From positions 1 to 64,000 of the forward strand of contig JAUJFZ010000003.1 of the NCBI GenBank assembly GCA_030441535.1: 64,000 bases of DNA, given 5' to 3'. Position 1 is the stretch's first letter, and each line of letters starts with the position of its first letter. The position numbers and the translations under genes were made by a program. The notes under the pieces were generated by a model. It saw nothing but the letters and a program-made list of their open reading frames with translations, was not told the DNA's origin and made no database searches. Source of the DNA: Betaproteobacteria bacterium LSUCC0117 (lineage in GTDB: Bacteria; Pseudomonadota; Gammaproteobacteria; Burkholderiales; Burkholderiaceae_C). Positions 58,721 to 64,000 of the stretch are shown here, piece after piece.

Positions 58721-60115
58721 TTATCGACCATCCCGTGAACGCGCGTTATCTGGGGCGCGCGCGCGCGAGCCGTCTAAGTTCAGGCTGGGGGGTTGGTTAC
58801 TGGTGGAGGATTGTGGCGACGCAGTGCCACCGGCGTTACCGGTGCCTTGGATCAATTTATCCAAGGGCAAGTACAGCAGGTTCGATCCCTCCCGTGACTC
58901 GACCAACACTTTGCTCACGTTGGTGTAGACCTCTTGCATGGTGTCAACATACAGGCGATCACGGGTCACGTCGGGCGCCTTGCGGTACTCGTCGTAGATT
59001 GACTCAAAACGGCGCGCATCACCTTGCGCCTGCGCAACGATTCGAGCTTTGTAGGCTTCCGCTTCTGCACGTAAACGAGATGCTGCACCACCAGCGCGCG
59101 GGACCACATCATTCGCATAGGCTTGCGCTTCGTTCTTGGCACGCTCACGTTCCTGAGCCGCTTTCAAAACATCGTCAAAGCTGGCTTGGACCTGCTCGGG
59201 TGGACGCACACCACCTTGCTGTAGGTTGACGCCAACCACCTCGATACCGACCTTGTAGCGATCCAAAATCGTCTGCATCAGGTCGCGTACGCGGGGCGCA
59301 ATTTGGTCACGCTCCTCGGCCAACGCAGAGTCCATCTTCATCTTGCCCACCACCTCGCGCACGGCCGTTTCAGCGGCTTTCACGACTGCAGCGTCCGGGT
59401 CACGGCTCTCAAACAAGTAGGCGCGAGAATCGCTCAAACGGTACTGAACCGCGAATTTGATTTCAACGATGTTCTCGTCAGCCGTGAGCATGGCTGACTC
59501 GCGCAAACCCGTCGCCGGCACGATTGCATCACTACCGACATCCACCGAGCGAATCTGTGTCACAAAGACCACCTCTTCCGCCTGGATTGGATAGGGCAGG
59601 CGCCAGTTGAAACCAGCGCCGACCGTCGCGTGATAACGACCGAATTGCGTGATAACTGCTTGCTGACCTTCTTGTACGATGAAAAACCCAGTCGACAACC
59701 AGATAAGCAGTGCCACCCCGCCAATGAGGCCTGCACCGATACCGGCAGCTTTGCCTTCGGGTCGGAACGGTGGAGGGGAGCCACCTGGGCGACCGTTATT
59801 ACCGTTTCGGCCGCGTCCCCCGCCACCAAATAGGCCACCAAGGCGCTGGTTGAAATCGCGCCAAAGTTCGTCCAAATCGGGGGGGCCGTCGCCGCTTTGG
59901 GGTCGACGGGGCGGCTCAGGCTGTTGATTACCGGGACGCTCAGATGAGCCGTGTGAGGAGTCGCCTTGCGGCCGTCCCTCGCCGTTATCGGGTGCTGGCT
60001 TATCTCCGTCAGGGCGCCCCCAATCTGATCCGTTCAGATTGAAAATACGCGTTAAACGTGCAAAAAGGCCGCGTTGCGTGAGAGATCGCAGTGTTGATGT
60101 CATGAATCTAGGCAT
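58721..60115 (-). CDS. hflK: HflK, FtsH modulator
   Basis: This protein of about 464 residues is the partner of HflC. The N-terminal 120 residues are Pro/Gly/Asp-rich and hydrophilic, followed by one membrane helix (IGAGLIGGVALLIWLSTGFF) and a Band 7 domain (QQAVITQFGRYHATVGAGFN). A coiled coil and a Ser/Asn-rich tail complete it. The start is either ATG 60115 or ATG 60103; neither has a strong Shine-Dalgarno. It lies between hflX and hflC in the standard order. Confidence 0.93.
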   Translation of the reverse strand: MPRFMTSTLRSLTQRGLFARLTRIFNLNGSDWGRPDGDKPAPDNGEGRPQGDSSHGSSERPGNQQPEPPRRPQSGDGPPDLDELWRDFNQRLGGLFGGGGRGRNGNNGRPGGSPPPFRPEGKAAGIGAGLIGGVALLIWLSTGFFIVQEGQQAVITQFGRYHATVGAGFNWRLPYPIQAEEVVFVTQIRSVDVGSDAIVPATGLRESAMLTADENIVEIKFAVQYRLSDSRAYLFESRDPDAAVVKAAETAVREVVGKMKMDSALAEERDQIAPRVRDLMQTILDRYKVGIEVVGVNLQQGGVRPPEQVQASFDDVLKAAQERERAKNEAQAYANDVVPRAGGAASRLRAEAEAYKARIVAQAQGDARRFESIYDEYRKAPDVTRDRLYVDTMQEVYTNVSKVLVESREGSNLLYLPLDKLIQGTGNAGGTASPQSSTSNQPPSLNLDGSRARAPDNARSRDGR

Positions 60116-60170
60116 CCGTTTCGTAGTCAATGGCGTTAATTGTGGCACGGCTTGGCCAACCGTTCGATAT

Positions 60171-61343
60171 TTAAGGGCTTATGGAGGGCGTAAAACGCGG
60201 GTCATTGTCCGCGGGCTTGTACCCTTCGACAGGCGCCATAAACGCCTGATAGCGCAGGGCTAATAGGTCGCGCAAGGCATCGAGTCCTTCACCGGTATGC
60301 GCACTCACGAACAAGCGTGTAATGTCCGCTCCCTCGTGGTGCAGCGTGTCCTGCATGCGTTCAGGACTGCGGCTGTGCTCAATCAGGTCCAGCTTATTGA
60401 AGACCAAAATCTGCTCGATGTCGTTGGCGCCGATGTCGCGCAGTACGCGGCGAACGTCTTCGATCTGTTCAAAACTAGCCGGGTTTGCAGCGTCTACCAC
60501 ATGTAGCAGCAAGTTGGCCTCGACCGATTCTTGCAAGGTGGCAGAGAACGCCTCGACCAGCCCGTGGGGCAGATCGCGGATAAACCCAACGGTGTCCGAA
60601 ATCGAGATGGTCGCCTCAGCAGCCGCCAAATACATCTGCCGTGTGGTCGTATCAAGGGTCGCGAATAACTGATCCGCTGCGTAGGTTTGCGCCTTGACCA
60701 AGGCATTGAACAAAGACGACTTACCAGCGTTGGTATAGCCCACAATCGACACTTTGAAAGTTCCCGAGCGCTCGCGTTGTTTACGCTGGGTCTGGCGTTG
60801 TCGCTTGACCTTGCTCAGACGCTCGCGGGTCCGCTTGATGCTTTCGTTGAGCATGCGACGGTCGAGTTCGATTTGACGCTCACCAGGGCCACCACGGTGC
60901 CCGACGCCACCGCGCTGACGCTCAAGGTGCGACCAGCGCCGGACCAGACGGGTCGTGAGGTATTGCAACCGCGCCAATTCGACTTGGAGCTTGCCCTCAA
61001 AACTGCGCGCCCTTTGGGAGAAAATTTCGAGCACCAGCAGAATTCGATCGTTGACGGGACACTCAAATTCGCGCTCAAGGTTGCGCTGCTGAGCCGGGCT
61101 CAAAGCCTGGTCAAACAATACCTCGTCCGCACCCAGCGCCGCAGCGATCGTTTTGATCTCTTCCGCTTTGCCCGAACCCACAAACAGCGCGGCATCAGGC
61201 GCCCGGCGCTTGCAGGTTATCCGTTCAACCACTTGGTAGCCGGCTGATTGGGCTAAAAGCCCCAGTTCAGAGAGGTCTGCATCGAAATTAGGCAACCCAA
61301 AGTCAACACCGACCAGAACCAACTTGGGGGCCGGCTCCGTCAC
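60171..61343 (-). CDS. hflX: GTPase HflX
   Basis: This 390-residue GTPase splits stalled 70S ribosomes under stress. The N-terminal ribosome-binding domain has [17 protein letters not shown] and [12 protein letters not shown]. The G domain has [14 protein letters not shown] (G1), [13 protein letters not shown] (G3) and FNKLDL (G4). The start is GTG at 61343, overlapping the hfq stop by 4 bases. Confidence 0.96.
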   Translation of the reverse strand: MTEPAPKLVLVGVDFGLPNFDADLSELGLLAQSAGYQVVERITCKRRAPDAALFVGSGKAEEIKTIAAALGADEVLFDQALSPAQQRNLEREFECPVNDRILLVLEIFSQRARSFEGKLQVELARLQYLTTRLVRRWSHLERQRGGVGHRGGPGERQIELDRRMLNESIKRTRERLSKVKRQRQTQRKQRERSGTFKVSIVGYTNAGKSSLFNALVKAQTYAADQLFATLDTTTRQMYLAAAEATISISDTVGFIRDLPHGLVEAFSATLQESVEANLLLHVVDAANPASFEQIEDVRRVLRDIGANDIEQILVFNKLDLIEHSRSPERMQDTLHHEGADITRLFVSAHTGEGLDALRDLLALRYQAFMAPVEGYKPADNDPRFTPSISP

Positions 61344-61591
61344 TCTGGGGCGGCGTCTGTATCCGCAGCACCCGTGAACTGCACAGGGCGCCCGGGCACG
61401 ATGGTTGAAATGGCGTGCTTGTAAACCATTTGGGTCACCGTGTTGCGCAGCAACACAACGTACTGGTCAAACGATTCAATTTGCCCCTGCAATTTGATGC
61501 CGTTTACCAAATAAATGGAGACCGGAACGTGTTCACGGCGCAATTGGTTGAGAAACGGATCTTGCAAAAGTTGGCCTTTGTTATTACTCAC
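61340..61591 (-). CDS. hfq: RNA chaperone Hfq
   Basis: This 83-residue Sm-like protein forms a hexamer that pairs small RNAs with mRNAs. [22 protein letters not shown], split as [11 protein letters not shown] and [10 protein letters not shown], gives the Sm1 region; [10 protein letters not shown] and the [11 protein letters not shown]m2 motif are intact. The start is GTG at 61591 with GGAAG upstream, which gives the canonical N terminus ([11 protein letters not shown]). Confidence 0.97.
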   Translation of the reverse strand: MSNNKGQLLQDPFLNQLRREHVPVSIYLVNGIKLQGQIESFDQYVVLLRNTVTQMVYKHAISTIVPGRPVQFTGAADTDAAPE

Positions 61592-61681
61592 GATATCTTC
61601 CGTGTTGTTTAGTTGTGACGAGGATGACCTTACCACAATCGTTTCGTTTATGAGCCGATGATGGAAAAGACGGGGGAGAAA

Positions 61682-63016
61682 TCAGCTTTTTTCCGCATAC
61701 GGGTTTTGAGATGTTTTCATCTCGACGCGCAACGGGGTACCTGTCAGTTCGAACGCCTCGCGGATACGACCCTCCAGGTAACGCTTGTATTCCTGAGTCA
61801 CGTGCTCCAGCGAGTTGCCATGCACCACCACCACCGGTGGATTCATCCCGCCTTGGTGGGCATAACGCAATTTCGGGCGATGCATCCCGCTGCGTTTCGG
61901 TTGCTGGTACGCCACCGCTTCCTCGAGTACGCGACTAAGCTTAGGGGTCGGCATTTTTCTATTCGCTGACGCGTGCGCCTGACCAATGGCCTTCCAAACA
62001 GGCTCCAGCCCCTGTCGCTTGATCGCCGAAATGGTGAATACCGAGGCAAACCGCAAAAAGGCGAGTCGCTGCTCAATCGAGCGCTTCACCAACTCGCGTT
62101 GGTATTCATCCACCGCATCCCATTTGTTAATCGCCACCACAACGGCACGACCGTTCTCAACAATAAAGCCTGCGATATGCGCGTCCTGATCGGTGACCCC
62201 TTGTGTCGCATCGATCAACAGCACGACCACATTGGCCCGCTCAATCGCTTGGAGCGTTTTGACGACAGAGAATTTTTCGATAGCCTCGAAGACCTTACCT
62301 CGGCGTCGCAGACCCGCCGTGTCGACGAGTTCATACCGTTGCTCACCCTTGGTGAAGGGCACGCTGATGGCATCCCGCGTGGTGCCCGGCATGTCAAAGG
62401 CGATCAATCGCTCTTCGCCCAGCCATACATTGATCAGCGTTGACTTGCCCACATTAGGACGTCCCGCTACCGCCAAACGAATGGTGTCATCCGCCTCGGC
62501 GGGCTCATCCTCGATTTCGGGCAAGTGAAGTGGCTCGAGGGCCATCTCAATCATGCTGCGGGTGCCCTGCCCGTGGGCAGCAGACACGGGCACGACCTCT
62601 CCCAGCCCCAGTTCGTAAAACTCAGTGAGCTGGATCCCCTGCGTCATCCCCTCGGATTTATTCGCAACCAGCAACGTCGGTTTACCCAATCGGCGTAAAA
62701 AAGTCGCGATATCGTGGTCTTGCGCGCTGAGCCCCTCGCGGGCGTCGACCACAAAAATTACCACGTCCGACTCGGCAACTGCTTGACGGGTTTGCTTTGC
62801 CATCTCTTTGACAATGCCCGTCTCTGCCGTGGGCTCGAAGCCCCCGGTGTCGATCACGATGAACTCTTGGTTACCCAGACGACCTGAACCGTAGTGCCGA
62901 TCACGGGTCAGTCCCGCATAGTCGGCCACGATGGCATCCCGCGATTTGGTCATGCGGTTAAACAGAGTCGACTTACCGACGTTTGGGCGCCCCACAAGGG
63001 CGATCACTGGTTTCAT
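61682..63016 (-). CDS. der: ribosome biogenesis GTPase Der (EngA)
   Basis: This 444-residue protein has two tandem GTPase domains, each starting [10 protein letters not shown] (residues about 8 and 183), and a C-terminal KH-like domain. It acts in 50S subunit assembly. G3 DTGGF and [10 protein letters not shown] and G4 NKSEG and NKWDAVD are visible. The start at 63016 overlaps the bamB stop by 4 bases (ATGA). It lies upstream of hfq in the same direction. Confidence 0.97.
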   Translation of the reverse strand: MKPVIALVGRPNVGKSTLFNRMTKSRDAIVADYAGLTRDRHYGSGRLGNQEFIVIDTGGFEPTAETGIVKEMAKQTRQAVAESDVVIFVVDAREGLSAQDHDIATFLRRLGKPTLLVANKSEGMTQGIQLTEFYELGLGEVVPVSAAHGQGTRSMIEMALEPLHLPEIEDEPAEADDTIRLAVAGRPNVGKSTLINVWLGEERLIAFDMPGTTRDAISVPFTKGEQRYELVDTAGLRRRGKVFEAIEKFSVVKTLQAIERANVVVLLIDATQGVTDQDAHIAGFIVENGRAVVVAINKWDAVDEYQRELVKRSIEQRLAFLRFASVFTISAIKRQGLEPVWKAIGQAHASANRKMPTPKLSRVLEEAVAYQQPKRSGMHRPKLRYAHQGGMNPPVVVVHGNSLEHVTQEYKRYLEGRIREAFELTGTPLRVEMKTSQNPYAEKS

Positions 63017-64000
63017 TGTGGTCGCCAAGCGAAAAGGGATCCGCGCTGCGTAATGGCGACTGCTGTGCCGTTTACCAGAAGGGGTTTACCAACGATGGGC
63101 GAGCCATCGGTGGGCATGCGAGCCATGACGCGGCCATCGTCACGCGACAGCCAGTGCAAATAGCCCTCGTAGTCGCCGACAACGATCGTTTGCCCCAACA
63201 ACAACGCTGGGGTGATGCCCCTGAACGTAAGCGCCGCCTGGGTCCACTTGCTCTGGCCTGTCGCGGTTTCGTAGGCGCTAACGCGGCTTGCAGCATCGAC
63301 TGCGTAAAGTGTGTTTTGGTCACCCACAACGCCATTCGCACCCGTAAAGGGCACCGTCCACTCGACGCGGCGGGTGGACAAATCCAAACAACCAATGGCA
63401 TTTTGGAACGCCTGACCACAAACCCGCGTGCCCGCGAAGACTGCGCCATCCACCCAGTCGGCCAAGCGCTCAATATCCTCAGCCCCGCGGGGCCGAACCA
63501 ACGGTGTCGCCCACAACAGGGCGCCGTTGTCGGGGTTGACAGCGGCAAATTTCTCTCCCAATCCAACAGCCAGCGTGTTACCCACGGCTGTCAGTAAACC
63601 GGGGTTTGCCAACACCAGCGCGGAATCGCCGTAACGACGCAGCCACAACCGCGCACCTGTTTCTTGATCGAACGCGGCGAGCCGACGGTCACTCAGCAAA
63701 ACGAATACGCGACCCCCTGCAATCAAAGGGGGGGTATAGCTGCGAGCTGGTAAGCCCACTGACCAAAGCAGCTTGCCTTTGGCAAACACACTCAGATGAT
63801 TATCTGCATCCAGTACGCCGACCCGTTCGCCGTCAAAGCCAGCGCCGGCGACAATTCGAGCCGCATGTTTGGCTTGCCAGACAAGGGCGCCGGTTTCCGT
63901 GTCAACGACCGCGACAACGCCATCGGTCGTTGCTGATGCGACCAATTGTCCGGATGCGGCAAGGCGCAGCGCGTCTCCCACTTCTCCATCCAAGTTTGTT
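63013..64000 (-). CDS. bamB: outer membrane assembly factor BamB (5' end outside the window)
   Basis: The visible 328 codons encode beta-propeller (PQQ-like) repeats, each about 40-50 residues with W-x-A/V-type ends ([43 protein letters not shown]). The end is GSLFAWRPQ. BamB is a periplasmic lipoprotein of the BAM complex that inserts outer-membrane proteins. The lipoprotein signal lies beyond base 64000. It is coupled to der by a 4-base overlap, the usual arrangement. Confidence 0.94.
   Translation of the reverse strand, partial: TNLDGEVGDALRLAASGQLVASATTDGVVAVVDTETGALVWQAKHAARIVAGAGFDGERVGVLDADNHLSVFAKGKLLWSVGLPARSYTPPLIAGGRVFVLLSDRRLAAFDQETGARLWLRRYGDSALVLANPGLLTAVGNTLAVGLGEKFAAVNPDNGALLWATPLVRPRGAEDIERLADWVDGAVFAGTRVCGQAFQNAIGCLDLSTRRVEWTVPFTGANGVVGDQNTLYAVDAASRVSAYETATGQSKWTQAALTFRGITPALLLGQTIVVGDYEGYLHWLSRDDGRVMARMPTDGSPIVGKPLLVNGTAVAITQRGSLFAWRPQ

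Overview
The window looks like chromosomal DNA of a betaproteobacterium, most likely Burkholderiales. The basis is moderately high GC, the housekeeping gene order bamB-der-hfq-hflX-hflK-hflC-hisZ-purA, the translation/transcription operon rimP-nusA-infB-rbfA-truB-typA, and the protocatechuate 4,5-cleavage and gentisate genes. I did no database search, so all family calls rest on motifs, lengths and gene context.

Layout. 1-2.6 kb is an accessory stretch: a partial gene, a standalone 404-residue protein with the catalytic motifs of superfamily A (TV-Pol-like) polymerases, and a 48-residue lipoprotein gene with its own terminator. 2.6-5.6 kb has a broken PQQ sugar dehydrogenase gene, a glutathione S-transferase, a small membrane protein and a PhyH-type dioxygenase. 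5.7-9.0 kb (minus strand) is a coxS-M-D-E cluster without the molybdopterin subunit gene coxL. 9.1-11.9 kb has a SRAP protein, a hypothetical gene and an amidohydrolase/SDR pair that could belong to L-fucose oxidation. 11.9-16.0 kb holds guaB, rnfH, a RatA-like gene, smpB and a 3-hydroxyisobutyryl-CoA hydrolase-like gene. 16.0-24.4 kb is the typA-truB-rbfA-infB-nusA-rimP operon (minus strand).

24.5-25.6 kb is a second accessory island: a terminator, an unannotated 36-codon ORF with a strong Shine-Dalgarno, a lipoprotein gene with a clear promoter, and a fragment of a T7-like phage RNA polymerase. 25.7-32.1 kb has fabI, a MAPEG protein, an Orn/Lys/Arg decarboxylase, nfeD plus an SPFH protein, tRNA-Ser(GGA) and a serine-glyoxylate-type aminotransferase. 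32.3-36.0 kb is a very long tandem hybrid histidine kinase reading frame (kinase-receiver-membrane domain-kinase-receiver), interrupted once by an in-frame stop and once by a frameshift. 36-38.8 kb has an adenosine kinase, a DUF1932 dehydrogenase and a LysR regulator.

38.9-45.7 kb is an operon for meta-cleavage of protocatechuate (substrate-binding-fold protein, ligJ, ligK, ligI, ligA, ligB, ligC, aldo/keto reductase). It runs protocatechuate to 4-carboxy-2-hydroxymuconate semialdehyde (LigAB), 2-pyrone-4,6-dicarboxylate (LigC), 4-oxalomesaconate (LigI), 4-carboxy-4-hydroxy-2-oxoadipate (LigJ), then pyruvate and oxaloacetate (LigK). The usual tautomerase LigU is not in the window. 46.3-47.9 kb has a gentisate-type dioxygenase facing a MarR regulator, with a perfect inverted repeat between them. 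48-50 kb has an SDR and a split chromate transporter. 49.9-64 kb is mostly housekeeping: rlmB, a YbbA-like ABC ATPase, tesA, mnmH, a PLP lyase, a phosphoribosyltransferase, purA, hisZ, hflC, hflK, hflX, hfq, der and bamB (cut by the window end).

The most unusual items are the standalone TV-Pol-like protein, the T7-like RNA polymerase relic, the interrupted tandem hybrid kinase, the coxL-less cox cluster, and the lig operon carrying a cytoplasmic ModA-like protein while lacking ligU. I saw no CRISPR array, rRNA gene or insertion sequence.
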